Source: Pelomonas sp937871895
GTDB lineage: Bacteria > Pseudomonadota > Gammaproteobacteria > Burkholderiales > Burkholderiaceae_C
Direction: 5' to 3' (one strand)
Length of the DNA: 64,000 nucleotides
NCBI RefSeq assembly: GCF_046348265.1
Contig: NZ_JAXMEO010000005.1
Positions 51,302-59,744 of this stretch are shown piece after piece. A program made the translations under genes and the position numbers. Positions within the stretch are counted from its first letter, which is position 1; the number at the start of each line of letters is the position of its first letter. A model generated the notes under the pieces. It was not told the origin of the DNA. It saw only the letters and a list, made by a program, of their open reading frames with translations, and searched no databases.

Positions 51302-51739
51302 TTGCGAGAAGAGGAGATTGACATCAAACCGATCCTTCTTGGGCTGCTTTTCTACGTGGCCTTCATCGCGCCCATAGCGGCAGCCGCCTACCTTGCGCTG
51401 TTTCGTGGCGCTGGGGTAAAGGGGCGATGGCTTTTTCCGATTGCGGGTCCCGTGCTGGTCTACACGATCTTCTGGGTGCTTTGGCTCGTGTTTGTGATGC
51501 CGGCCTATGCCGTGCTGACCTTCCTGGCGCCGACCGTGATGGACATGACGGGTCACTTGCCGGTCTGGCGCACGCTGGCAGGGTGGCTGGTCGAGTACGA
51601 ATACTTCCTGAGTGCCGTCGTTTGTGCGCTACTGACCACGTGGCTCGTTGTCCATGTGTGGCCGCGATGGGCCGCTGTTCTCACGGCTCTGGCTGCTCCG
51701 CTGCCAGCTACCTCTCAGCCATCCTCATTGGCGAGGTGA
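51302..51739 (+). CDS. Hypothetical membrane protein
   Basis: A 145-residue protein with three or four hydrophobic helices (about 10-32, 43-68, 100-120). The frame opens at a TTG; a good AGAGGAG lies at 51309-51315 but no standard start codon follows it in frame, so the true start is uncertain. Its stop overlaps the ATG of the next small gene. Confidence 0.5.
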   Translation: MREEEIDIKPILLGLLFYVAFIAPIAAAAYLALFRGAGVKGRWLFPIAGPVLVYTIFWVLWLVFVMPAYAVLTFLAPTVMDMTGHLPVWRTLAGWLVEYEYFLSAVVCALLTTWLVVHVWPRWAAVLTALAAPLPATSQPSSLAR

Positions 51740-51873
51740 TGAGCATGAAATTTCAACGCATTGAGTTCTCGTGGCGGGCTGCCTTCATTGGCTTCTACAT
51801 GACTCCGGAGCGCGACAAGGTCTGGATCACCCTGGTGCCCTTCTTGGCGCTGTATTTCAAGCGAGTCGCTTAG
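51739..51873 (+). CDS. 44-residue protein coupled to the upstream membrane protein
   Basis: It starts in the stop of the preceding gene (TGATG) with GAGG upstream and reads MSMKFQRIEFSWRAAFIGF, then YMTPERDKVWITLVPFLALY. The pattern of a short amphipathic start and hydrophobic end suggests membrane association. Too short for family assignment. Confidence 0.5.
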   Translation: MSMKFQRIEFSWRAAFIGFYMTPERDKVWITLVPFLALYFKRVA

Positions 51874-51961
51874 GGCTTTTGGTCGCCGTCGTCGATTTCC
51901 ACTGCGCCCGTTCGTCGCCGCTACGACATGGGCGCATGCGTCGCCCGCAAAGGGCTCGACC

Positions 51962-53178
51962 ATGACTTCGTTGAATCGCTGGCTCCACACCCACTACCGT
52001 TGGCTCATCGTTGCCGCCGGCGGCTTGCTCGGCTGCGTCGCCATTGGCGGGCTGTTTGCGCTGCCCGTGCTGCTGCGCCCGATTGCACAGGACACCGGCT
52101 GGTCCACCACTGGCATCTCCACGGCCATGACGCTGGCCTTCATCGCGATGGCGCTGGGCAGCGTGGCCTGGGGCAATTTGTCGGACCGCATCGGCCCGCG
52201 CCCGGTGGTGCTCACCGGCGCGGTGCTGCTGGCGGCGGGGCTGTGGCTGGCGAGTTTGGCGTCGTCCTTGCTGATGTTTCAGCTTTGCTTTGGGGTGGTG
52301 GTGGGTCTGGCGGCCTCGGCCGTCTTCCCGCCGCTGATGGCCTGCGTCACCGGCTGGTTCGACACCCACCGCAGCCTCGCGGTGTCGCTGGTCTCGGCCG
52401 GCATGGGCATGGCGCCGATGACCATGTCGCCCCTCGTCGCCTGGCTGGTGCAGGGGCATGACTGGCGCAGCACGCTTCAGATCGTGGCAGCCATCGTCGC
52501 AGGGCTGATGGTGCCGGCCGCGCTGTTGATCCGCCGGCCTCCGGCGCTCACGCAAGCGGCTCCGCCCGACGCCGCCGCAGCCTCGCCCGCGTCGGCCGGC
52601 CAGGTGCTGCGCTCGGCGCCGTTCCTCATCCTCACCTTGATGAGTTTCTTGAGCTGCGCCACGCACTCCGGGCCGATCTTTCACACCGTCAGCTACGCCG
52701 TCACCTGCGGCATCCCGCTGATGGTGGCCGTGTCCATCTACAGCCTCGAAGGCGTATCGGGCATGGTGGGCCGCTTGGTCTTTGGCTTGCTGGGCGACCG
52801 CTTCGGCGCCGCGCGCGTGCTCACCCTCGCGCTGCTGGCCCAGGCCGTCGTGGCGCTGGGCTACGCGGCCGCGCGCGAGCTCGGCAGCTTCTACACCGTG
52901 GCCGCACTGTTCGGCTTCACCTACGCGGGCGTGATGCCCTCTTCGCCGTCATCGCCCGCGAGAACTTCCCGCTGCACCTGATGGGCACCGTCATCGGCGG
53001 CACCGCCACCGCCAGCAGCCTCGGCATGGCCCTGGGGCCCGTGGCCGGTGGCTTGATCTACGACGCATTCACCAGCTACGTCGGGCTGTTCGTCGGGGCC
53101 TTTGCGCTGGGGCTGGGCGCCTTCTTGGCGGCGGTGGTGTTTGCGAGATTGCCGAAGGGGCGGGTGGTGGCCGGGTGA
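51962..53178 (+). pseudogene. MFS transporter disrupted by a one-base frameshift
   Basis: Residues 1-330 read as a major facilitator (GNLSDRIGPRPVVLTGAV after TM2, a second-half VFGLLGDRFGAARVLTLA). The frame then breaks after GVMP at 52931-52939. Continuing in the next frame gives LFAVIARENFPLHLMG and then GTVIGGTATASSLGMALGP to the stop at 53178, the normal last two helices. Restoring one C in the CCC run at 52937-52939 would rejoin them into a protein of about 405 residues. Either a real mutation or a sequencing error in a short C run. Confidence 0.88.
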
Positions 53179-54026
53179 AGGAACGGAAGCGGCGGGTGCA
53201 TGTGCGCCCGTCGCGCGAGCAGATGTGACGGCGCTCCTCAGTCCTCTGCGTCAGGGCGGCAGCGTGGCTTGACGGCCTTGAGTACTGTCGCCACGTCGGC
53301 GGCCTCAGCGGGATAGCTTGCGGCTAGGCTGGCTCTGTCCGCTCTCGATGCCTTTCGCGCGGCCTCACTTGCGGAGGCAAGTATTTGGTCCAAGTCGCGC
53401 TCCTGCAGACGCATGGCCGCGAGAACTTCCGCGTTGCTGAAGCTGCTTGCTCCACGGGCTGCCAAGCTGACGATGGCGGAAATGGACCGATCGTCGCAGT
53501 TCCAGGCGTCACGCTTGAGAGCGGCGATTGCTTCAGATTCTTGCTGCGGGTGGAAACGAGTCTCCAATTCGTGCACCAAGTTTGCTGCTGCGCCGACTTC
53601 ACCTTCCTTCAGGCTTCTCCGCAAGAGCGGCACGAGCTGGCTGCGCGCAAAGGCATCGAGGGCTTGGCACTCGCGCAACTTAAGCTCCTGGTCTTCTAGC
53701 AATTGGGCGGTACTCGGTCGGAACTTTTGGCGCTGCGCGTCCTCTAGCACCTCGCGCATGATTGGCGAGCTGAATTCCATTTCGTTGCACAGTTGAATCT
53801 CGGCGGCTGCCTTTGCGGCAAGACCGGGAGCTGGCGATGAGATGGCCTGCTGGACGAGCCGCTGAATCCGCGAAGGGTCGCGAGCGAGTAGGGTGGTGGT
53901 CAGCGCAGGGGTGGTGCTCGAAACGTTGGCCGAAGCGGATTGCGCGGGTAGAGCTTCAGATCTTTCTTGAGTTCTTGGCTGTGGGGCAACTCGATGCGGC
54001 TCATTTGAGCCAATGATTTCCTGCTG

Positions 54027-54029
54027 GAC
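54027..54029. repeat. Target-site duplication, left copy (GAC)
   Basis: GAC directly precedes the left terminal repeat of the IS element and is repeated at 55343-55345 after the right end. A three-base duplication is usual for IS3-family elements. Confidence 0.75.
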
Positions 54030-54068
54030 TGAATCGCCCCGGGTATCGCGGAGGCCCGTTGGTTTAAG

Positions 54069-54914
54069 TCAGACGGTCGCGGCCTGACCAGCGCGTTGTC
54101 GATGGTAGTTGGCCTCGAACTCGGCCGGTGGGATGTAGCCCAGCGGCTCCATCAGCCGGTGGTGGTTGAACCAAGCGACCCATTCCAGCGTTGCCAGTTC
54201 CACCGCCTGCTTGGTCTTCCACGGCCCGCGCCGGTGGATCACTTCGGCCTTGTAGAGCCCATTGATCGTCTCGGCCAGGGCGTTGTCGTAGCTGTCGCCT
54301 TTGGCCCCCACTGAGGGCTCGATGCCGGCCTCCGCCAGCCGCTCGCTGTAGCGGATCGACAGGTATTGCGAGCCCCTGTCGGAGTGGTGCGTCAGGCTGC
54401 CGTCATCGGAGGGTTTGCGGTCATACAGAGCCTGCTCCAGCGCATCGAGCACGAACTCGGTGTGCATCGAACTGCTCTGGCGCCAACCCACGATGCGCCG
54501 GCTGAACACGTCCACCACGAACGCCACGTAGACCCAGCCCTGCCAGGTCGAGACGTAGGTGAAGTCCGAGACCCAGAGCTGGTTGGGCCGCTCGGCTCGG
54601 AATTGCCGGTTGACCCGGTCCAGCGGGCATGGCGCCTTGGGGTCAGGGACGGTGGTGCGCAACGCCTTGCCTCGGCGCACGCCCTGCAAGCCCTCTTGGC
54701 GCATCAGCCGCTCAACGGTGCAGCGTGCGACCGCCACGCCTTCGCGGTTGAGCTGGCGCCAGACCTTGTCGGCCCCGTAGACCTGGAAGTTGGCTTGCCA
54801 CACACGCTGAACCAGAGGCACCAAGCTCGCATCGCGCTGCGCGCGGCGTGAGCAGAGCGCTGGGTTGTGCCAGCGGGCCGCATGACGCCAGTACGCCGAC
54901 GGGGCGATCTGCAT
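54069..54914 (-). CDS. IS3-family transposase OrfB (DDE integrase)
   Basis: 281 residues from the first ATG. The DDE triad is visible: Asp in WVSDFTYV, Asp in THHSDRGSQY and Glu in NALAETINGLYK. HTH_21-like (YGADKVWRQLNREGVAVAR) precedes the rve domain. In this family OrfB is usually made as an OrfAB fusion by -1 frameshifting; the frame is open upstream of the ATG towards orfA (AFVDQHRQQFGVESICRAM). Confidence 0.93.
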   Translation of the reverse strand: MQIAPSAYWRHAARWHNPALCSRRAQRDASLVPLVQRVWQANFQVYGADKVWRQLNREGVAVARCTVERLMRQEGLQGVRRGKALRTTVPDPKAPCPLDRVNRQFRAERPNQLWVSDFTYVSTWQGWVYVAFVVDVFSRRIVGWRQSSSMHTEFVLDALEQALYDRKPSDDGSLTHHSDRGSQYLSIRYSERLAEAGIEPSVGAKGDSYDNALAETINGLYKAEVIHRRGPWKTKQAVELATLEWVAWFNHHRLMEPLGYIPPAEFEANYHRQRAGQAATV

Positions 54915-54970
54915 GGCGCGACAGATCGACTCGACCCCGAACTGCTGGCGATGCTGGTCGACGAAGGCCT

Positions 54971-55294
54971 TCAGGACTTGATGCGGCGGTCGAGCTCCGC
55001 CTGGGCGAAAAACGCGCTGGCCAGCTTCAGGATCTCGTTGGCCTTGCGCAGTTCGCGCACCTCTCGCTCCAGCTCTTTGATGCGCTGGACTTCAAGCGTC
55101 GAGACGCCCTCACGCTGGCCGTCATCGATCTCATGCTGGCGGACCCAGGCGTGCAGCGTTTGCGGCACGCAGCCGATCTTGCTGGAGATGGATTCGATGG
55201 CAGCCCACTGCGACGGATGCTCGTGACGGTGCTCCTGCACCATCCTCACGGCGCGCTCACGCACCTCGGGTGAAAACTTTGGGGACTTCCTCAT
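54971..55294 (-). CDS. IS3-family transposase OrfA
   Basis: 107 residues: a helix-turn-helix (KFSPEVRERAVRMVQEH ... SISSKIGCVPQTLHAWVRQ) and a leucine-zipper-like coiled coil (RIKELEREVRELRKANEILK) for multimerisation. It starts 20 bases inside the right terminal repeat. The end (SAFFAQAELD) is where frameshifting into OrfB would occur. Confidence 0.92.
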   Translation of the reverse strand: MRKSPKFSPEVRERAVRMVQEHRHEHPSQWAAIESISSKIGCVPQTLHAWVRQHEIDDGQREGVSTLEVQRIKELEREVRELRKANEILKLASAFFAQAELDRRIKS

Positions 55295-55342
55295 GGCTCC
55301 ATTCTCTAGAGTTGGAGCCTCCTCAAAACCCGGGGCGGTTCA

Positions 55343-55345
55343 GAC
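55343..55345. repeat. Target-site duplication, right copy (GAC)
   Basis: Pairs with GAC at 54027-54029 on the other side of the IS element. In the interrupted gene it is the Val codon GTC on the minus strand. Confidence 0.75.
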
Positions 55346-55437
55346 CGATGTTCCGGTCGGCTTGGTACCCGAGGCAAGCAAAGCGAAGAAGACGACTGCT
55401 CCGATCCCTGCAATCCAAATCAGGTTTGAGCGTGGCT

Positions 55438-55722
55438 TCACAACGGCGAAGCGTTGGCCACCACCTGCGCGCGCAGCGCGGGGTGCAGGCTTGCCTCGGT
55501 GACGACATCGACTCGGCACCCTAGCAACTCCTGCACATCCAGCAGCAGGCCGCCCAGCGCAAGCGCGCTGGTCCCGGGGGCGAGGGTCACCAACAGATCC
55601 ACATCGCTGGCGTCACCAGCGTCGCCTCGGCTCATCGAGCCAAACACCCGCACCGCCGTGACGCCACGGCGGCTTGCTAGCGCCAGCAGTGCGTTGCGTT
55701 GGGTTTCAATGAGCGAGTGCAT
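55438..55722 (-). CDS. MNT-type nucleotidyltransferase
   Basis: A 94-residue minimal nucleotidyltransferase. The active-site pattern GSMSRGDAGDASDVDLL holds Gly-Ser (28-29) and the two Asp (40, 42). Such proteins are commonly antitoxins or half of HEPN/MNT modules, adding AMP to a partner. No HEPN gene is adjacent; instead the next gene, coupled by GTGA, is the interrupted membrane protein. ATG 55722 is preferred over TTG 55740. Confidence 0.85.
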   Translation of the reverse strand: MHSLIETQRNALLALASRRGVTAVRVFGSMSRGDAGDASDVDLLVTLAPGTSALALGGLLLDVQELLGCRVDVVTEASLHPALRAQVVANASPL

Positions 55723-55758
55723 GCGCGCCAGTCTAGCCAAGCGTCAGCGCTGGAGGCG

Positions 55759-56358
55759 TCAAACCGCCGGCAGTGAATACGCGATTCTGCTGCCGGTGAC
55801 AGCAATCCATCCCTTGCTCTCAAGTGCTTTCAGGATGGCCGCTACGTCGCTATCACTGAGCTGCTTCTGGAACAGCGCACTGATGGTGCTGGTCAAAGTC
55901 TTGACTGTGCGGGGGCGAGAGGCGCCGCGCTGCTGCAGGTTCGAGAGCACTACGTCCACCCTCTCGGGTGTGCTCTTCGAACTGGATGCCTTCAGCAAAG
56001 GAATGTCGGCCACATCCTTTGACCGAACGGCCAGCACCTTGCGCTCTTGCAGGTGCACGATCAGAGGATCAAATCCGGTGTCCTTCGAGATGATGTGGAA
56101 GAAGGCTGTTGGGTCCTCGGCGGCAATCCGCCCCACATGGAAGGCGATGTGAAAGTCCAGCGCATTCGACCCATTGCCTGAGATCTTGATGTACTCCGCC
56201 CGCGAGCCCAGTCTTTGCAGGGCTGAGGCGGTGTCGTAGCTCAGCTTGTTCTGGTTTGCGCCAACGAAGACGATCACGCGAAAGTGCTCGCCATCGAGCT
56301 CGGCTAGCGAGCCGGGCTGCACGTTTTCGTAGTCAATCAGTACATAGTTGGTACGCAT
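55759..56358 (-). CDS. PIN-like domain protein
   Basis: A 199-residue protein with an N-terminal PIN/NYN-like nuclease fold: YVLIDYENVQP (Asp9, Glu11), FVGANQNKLSYDTA, GNGSNALDFHIAFHVGRI and SKDTGFDPLIVHL supply the acidic residues. The C-terminal 80 residues (LFQKQLSDSDVAAILKALESKGWI) look like a winged-helix or tetrahelical tail. It is probably an RNase. ATG 56358 gives the standard MRTNYVLIDYEN start. It heads a minus-strand row with the nucleotidyltransferase 36 bases downstream. Confidence 0.83.
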   Translation of the reverse strand: MRTNYVLIDYENVQPGSLAELDGEHFRVIVFVGANQNKLSYDTASALQRLGSRAEYIKISGNGSNALDFHIAFHVGRIAAEDPTAFFHIISKDTGFDPLIVHLQERKVLAVRSKDVADIPLLKASSSKSTPERVDVVLSNLQQRGASRPRTVKTLTSTISALFQKQLSDSDVAAILKALESKGWIAVTGSRIAYSLPAV

Positions 56359-56537
56359 GAAGATCTGAGTTCGTCTGCGAGACCCCATCATGTCAGAGCG
56401 CACCGGAAGCAGGGTTTGGGGCCGCGAGCGCCATGTCCGATTTGTTCGCACATGACCTCGCGATAGCGCCCAAGCACTGCGTCTGACGCACTAGCCCAAC
56501 GGCTGTTTACAGTAGCACGTCGCTTCAGGAGCCCCGC

Positions 56538-56708
56538 ATGTGCGTCAACTCTGGCAAAGCCAAGAACCGTCAGAACAGGCCCCACGTCAAGGGCACGATG
56601 GCCGCACGCAAGAGCTCCTTTGAGACCAAGTTCAGTCACTGGATTGCCACGCAGAACGCGCACGTCGACAGGCACGGCGTTCCCGGCGCGGATTTGCGCC
56701 CCTGGTGA
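56538..56708 (+). CDS. Small basic protein of unknown function, 56 residues
   Basis: ATG 56538 has an AGGAG Shine-Dalgarno seven bases upstream. The protein starts MCVNSGKAKNRQNRPHVKG and ends HGVPGADLRPW, with many Lys, Arg and His. The ribosome-binding site and G/C-ending codons support translation. The stop is 12 bases before the HD-type gene, so they may form an operon. No family recognised. Confidence 0.5.
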   Translation: MCVNSGKAKNRQNRPHVKGTMAARKSSFETKFSHWIATQNAHVDRHGVPGADLRPW

Positions 56709-56720
56709 GCCGCGAGCAAC

Positions 56721-57341
56721 GTGGACGACAGCACCTTGGTCTTGCAGGAGTCTTGGGCTCGCGCCTGGCAGACCCTGGGAACCTCAGCGCCATCCGGCTT
56801 GATGGAGCGACTACTGGCCCGCTACGCCGAGCCTCATCGCCGCTATCACTCTCAGCAGCACCTGCACGAGTGCCTAGTCCATCTGCGTCCTGCGCTGCAT
56901 CTGACCGAGCACCCTGGCGAGGTCGAGATCGCGCTGTGGTTCCATGACGCGATCTACGAGTTGAAGGCGCAGGACAACGAGGCGCAAAGCGCGCAGTGGG
57001 CAGCGCGCGCTTTGGCGGCAGCGGGGCTTTCGTCCGACGTGTGCGAGCGCGTGGTGGCGCTGGTGATGGCGACGCGGCACGCGGCCTCGCCGACGGCGCC
57101 TGACGCGCAACTGCTGGTGGATGCGGATCTCGCCATCTTGGGTGCGACGCCCGAGCGCTTTGCCGAGTACGAACGGCAAATCCGCGAGGAATACGCCTGG
57201 GTGCCGGGCTGGATCTTCCGGCGCAAGCGCCGTGCGGTGCTGCGCCAGTTCCTGGAGCGCGAGCCGCTCTATGCCACGGCCCACTTTCGAGAGCGGCTTG
57301 AGTCAGCGGCGCGGCGCAATCTGGCACAGGCGATCCGCTGA
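56721..57341 (+). CDS. HD-domain-type predicted metal-dependent hydrolase
   Basis: A 206-residue protein of the COG4339 kind: RYHSQQHLHECL, ALWFHDAIYELKAQDNE (HD pair) and ATRHAA with LLVDADLAILG provide the metal-binding His and Asp residues. Substrate unknown; a phosphohydrolase role is usual for HD proteins. The start taken is GTG 56721; ATG 56802 would remove the first conserved helix. Confidence 0.8.
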   Translation: MDDSTLVLQESWARAWQTLGTSAPSGLMERLLARYAEPHRRYHSQQHLHECLVHLRPALHLTEHPGEVEIALWFHDAIYELKAQDNEAQSAQWAARALAAAGLSSDVCERVVALVMATRHAASPTAPDAQLLVDADLAILGATPERFAEYERQIREEYAWVPGWIFRRKRRAVLRQFLEREPLYATAHFRERLESAARRNLAQAIR

Positions 57342-57405
57342 CGACCGCGCCCACATCGCGGCCCACAATGCCGCGCAGCATGCGCATTGCATCCAAGGAG
57401 CCCCC

Positions 57406-57693
57406 ATGCCCGTCTACGTCATCGCCGACATCGAAGTGCTCGATGCCACCTTGTTCGAGGAGTACCGCCAGAAGGTGCCCGCCACCATCGCCGCCCACGG
57501 CGGGCGCTACCTGGCGCGGGGTGGCACGACGCAGGTGCTGGAGGGTGACTGGACGCCCAGGCGCTGCGTGATGCTGGAGTTCCCGGACATGGCGCACTTC
57601 CAGGCCTGGTGGGACTCGCCCGAATACGCGCCGCTGCGCGAACTTCGGCAGCGGGCCACGAACTCGCGGCTGGTGGTGACGCAGGGCCTGTAG
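57406..57693 (+). CDS. DUF1330 family protein
   Basis: A 95-residue ferredoxin-like alpha/beta protein with the DUF1330 pattern (VYVIADIEVLDATLFEEYRQ, GGRYLARGG and VMLEFPDMAHFQAWWDSPEY). Function unknown. ATG 57406 is preceded by AAGGAG. Confidence 0.85.
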   Translation: MPVYVIADIEVLDATLFEEYRQKVPATIAAHGGRYLARGGTTQVLEGDWTPRRCVMLEFPDMAHFQAWWDSPEYAPLRELRQRATNSRLVVTQGL

Positions 57694-57756
57694 CGCGCGG
57701 CCATCGCAATCGCCATCGCCATCACGCGCGCTGGCGTCGCGTACGCTTCGGCCGCC

Positions 57757-58254
57757 ATGTCTGCCTTGATTCGCCTGCTTTCACTGCTAGCAGCCACCTT
57801 GCTGCTGGCCGCCTGCGCCACGCCGGGCCACAGCCCCACCACCTTGCGGCCCTTCACCACCGACGGCTGCAGCCTCTTCCCCGACCGCTCAGCCGACGGC
57901 AAGAAAGACTGGCACTGCTGCTGCGTCCAGCACGACCGCCGCTACTGGCGCGGCGGCCCGGCCAGCTTGCGGCTGCAGGCCGACGAGGAACTGCGCGCCT
58001 GCGTGGCCAACACCACGGGCGATGCGGGCTTGGCGCGGGTGATGTATGCCGGTGTGCGCGTTGGAGGCTCGGCGCATTGGCCGACGAGCTTCCGCTGGGG
58101 CTATGGCTGGGGCTATGGGCGGGGGTATGCGCCGTTGACGGAGGCGGAGCAGAGGGAGGCGGATCGGTTGGAGGGGGAGTACGCGGCCTCGACGGGGTTT
58201 GACAGTTGTCCGAGAGCGCCAGCTTCAGCGGTAGCCGCTTCGATGCCGCGTTGA
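57757..58254 (+). CDS. Lipoprotein with phospholipase A2-like CC-x-x-HD motif
   Basis: A 165-residue lipoprotein with lipobox LLAAC (Cys20). It contains DGCSLFPDRS, then HCCCVQHDRRYW (Cys54-56, His59, Asp60), which resembles the catalytic CCxxHD of phospholipase A2 enzymes. A Gly/Trp/Tyr-rich stretch (WGYGWGYGRGYAP) follows. Enzyme activity is a suggestion from the motif only; the calcium loop is not obvious. Confidence 0.65.
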   Translation: MSALIRLLSLLAATLLLAACATPGHSPTTLRPFTTDGCSLFPDRSADGKKDWHCCCVQHDRRYWRGGPASLRLQADEELRACVANTTGDAGLARVMYAGVRVGGSAHWPTSFRWGYGWGYGRGYAPLTEAEQREADRLEGEYAASTGFDSCPRAPASAVAASMPR

Positions 58255-58346
58255 CCTTTCCGGCTGTGCACCAGCTCCCGATGCATTTCCAGGGAGGGAG
58301 TTGCGAGGCCGATCATCAACAATCGCCAGAAAACAGGTTGGGCCAC

Positions 58347-58583
58347 ATGAGCAAAGTTCGTCTATGGATTCGTCAGATTCCTTTTGCCATCGCTGCTCTT
58401 TTGGCATCGCTTTTGACATTGGGTCTCTGGGCGATTTCAAACTTACCCTTCTGGGCTTGTGTGCTGATGGCGATAGGTGCTTGTATCGTCAACTCCGCCT
58501 TGCTCTCGTGGGAAGACAGCCGCCCCGGCGGCTTTGACGATCCGCACCCAAGGGAAAAATCGGCAGAGCGGCCAGACAAGTGA
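58347..58583 (+). CDS. Small membrane protein of unknown function
   Basis: A 78-residue protein with two hydrophobic helices (about 12-32 and 35-53) and a polar, Pro/Asp/Lys-rich tail. ATG 58347 is the first one giving a sensible N-terminus (MSKVRLWIRQIPF). G+C is lower here than in the flanks. No family recognised. Confidence 0.55.
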   Translation: MSKVRLWIRQIPFAIAALLASLLTLGLWAISNLPFWACVLMAIGACIVNSALLSWEDSRPGGFDDPHPREKSAERPDK

Positions 58584-58635
58584 GTCAACAGGGCCGTTGA
58601 AGAGCGGCGGCTACCTTCTGCCTGGCGCCTTCAGT

Positions 58636-59658
58636 TCACAACCCGCACGCCTTCTCAATCGCCACCAACTCCTCCCCACTCAACGCCGCCGCTTTCGCCG
58701 CATTGATCGCATCGTCAATCTGCGAGGGCCGGCTGGCGCCGATCAGCACCGAGCACACCGCCGGCCGCTGCAGCAGCCAACGCACGGCGAGGCCCGCGAG
58801 CGGCTGACCCCGCTCCTGCGCAATCACCTGCAGCGCGCGGACGCGTTGCAGCACGGTGTCCGTGATCATCTCGGGCTTCAGGAAGGTGCCGGCCTTGGAG
58901 GCGCGGGAGCCTGCGGGGATCTTGCCGTCGAGGTACCGGTCGGTGAGCATGCCCTGAGCCAGGGGCGAGAAGGGGATGCAGCCGATGCCTTCATCGACCA
59001 AGGCGTCGAGCAAACCGTTCTCGGGGCCACGGTCGAAGAGGTTGTAGCGCGGCTGGTGGATGACGCAGGGCGTGCCGAGCTGGCGCAAGAGCGCAGCGGC
59101 ATGGCGCAGCAGCGGGGCGGGGTAGTTGGAGAGGCCGACGTACAAGGCCCGGCCGCTGCGGACGATGGCGTCGAGCGCGCTCATGGTCTCTTCGAGCGGG
59201 GTGTTGGGGTCGGGGCGGTGGTGATAGAAGATGTCCACGCGGTCGAGCTGCAGGCGCTTCAAGCTCTGGTCGAGGCTGGTGAACAAATACTTGCGGCTGC
59301 CGCCGTCGCCGTGCGGCTCGGGGCCCATCTGATAGCCGGCCTTGGTGCTGATGATGAGTTCATCGCGCAGGCCGGCGAGGTCTTCTTTCAGCACCTTGCC
59401 GAGCAGGGTCTCGGCGGACCCGGGCGGGGGGCCGTAGTTGTTGGCCAGGTCGAGGTGGATGATGCCGCTGTCAATCGCGCGGCGCAGCACGCGGCGGGCC
59501 ATGGCTTCGTCGTCCCCGGCGCCAAAGTTGTGCCACAGACCGAGGGCGATCTGGCCGAGCTTCAAGCCACTGCGGCCGCTGTGCGGGTAGCCCTGGCGCG
59601 AGAAGCGCGCGGGGTCGGCTTGCCAGTTGGGGCGGTCCACGTCGGGGGGTTGGCTCAT
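58636..59658 (-). CDS. Aldo/keto reductase, YghZ/Gpr type
   Basis: A 340-residue NADPH-dependent reductase. The catalytic Tyr is in LANNYGPPPGSAE, the Lys in STKAGYQMGP and the His in FYHHRPDPNTPLEETM; the C-terminal GASRPSQIDD binds the cofactor. It is close to YghZ, which reduces L-glyceraldehyde 3-phosphate and methylglyoxal. It lies downstream of the bioB copy in the same direction. Confidence 0.92.
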   Translation of the reverse strand: MSQPPDVDRPNWQADPARFSRQGYPHSGRSGLKLGQIALGLWHNFGAGDDEAMARRVLRRAIDSGIIHLDLANNYGPPPGSAETLLGKVLKEDLAGLRDELIISTKAGYQMGPEPHGDGGSRKYLFTSLDQSLKRLQLDRVDIFYHHRPDPNTPLEETMSALDAIVRSGRALYVGLSNYPAPLLRHAAALLRQLGTPCVIHQPRYNLFDRGPENGLLDALVDEGIGCIPFSPLAQGMLTDRYLDGKIPAGSRASKAGTFLKPEMITDTVLQRVRALQVIAQERGQPLAGLAVRWLLQRPAVCSVLIGASRPSQIDDAINAAKAAALSGEELVAIEKACGL

Positions 59659-59744
59659 GGGGCGGGGCAGCGGTGATGCTGGCGTGCTGGGGGTGGGGCC
59701 GCGAGTGTGCCCCGAAACGCCTTGGCAGCGGTTTCAAGCTGATT

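Larger units (their letters stand above)
54030..55342 (-). mobile_element. IS3-family insertion sequence, complete
   Basis: A 1313-base element bounded by imperfect 29-base inverted repeats (54030-54058 and 55314-55342, 23 of 29 matching, starting TGAA-Y-CGCCCCGGGT). It contains orfA and orfB in overlapping-type arrangement and is flanked by GAC duplications. Both transposase frames are intact, so it may be active. It lies in the same direction as the gene it interrupts. Confidence 0.88.
53238..55441 (-). pseudogene. Membrane-anchored protein gene interrupted by an IS3-family element
   Basis: The 5' piece (55441-55343) starts at GTG 55441, overlapping the nucleotidyltransferase stop. It encodes MKPRSNLIWIAGIG then AVVFFALLASGTKPTG, a signal anchor. 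The 3' piece (54029-53238) continues in the same frame with VQQEIIGSNEPHRVAPQP. Removing 54030-55342 and one GAC copy restores a 295-residue reading frame. After the anchor comes a Pro/Ser/Thr-rich linker and a mostly helical domain (ALDAFARSQLVPLLRRSL, LHEL-type repeats). No family recognised. ATG 53780 could still start a 180-residue remnant. Confidence 0.75.

Noticed and set aside
56505..56520. LexA box (CTGTTTACAG) upstream of the small gene
   Set aside because: Only ten bases from CTG to CAG; the LexA consensus needs CTGT-N8-ACAG.
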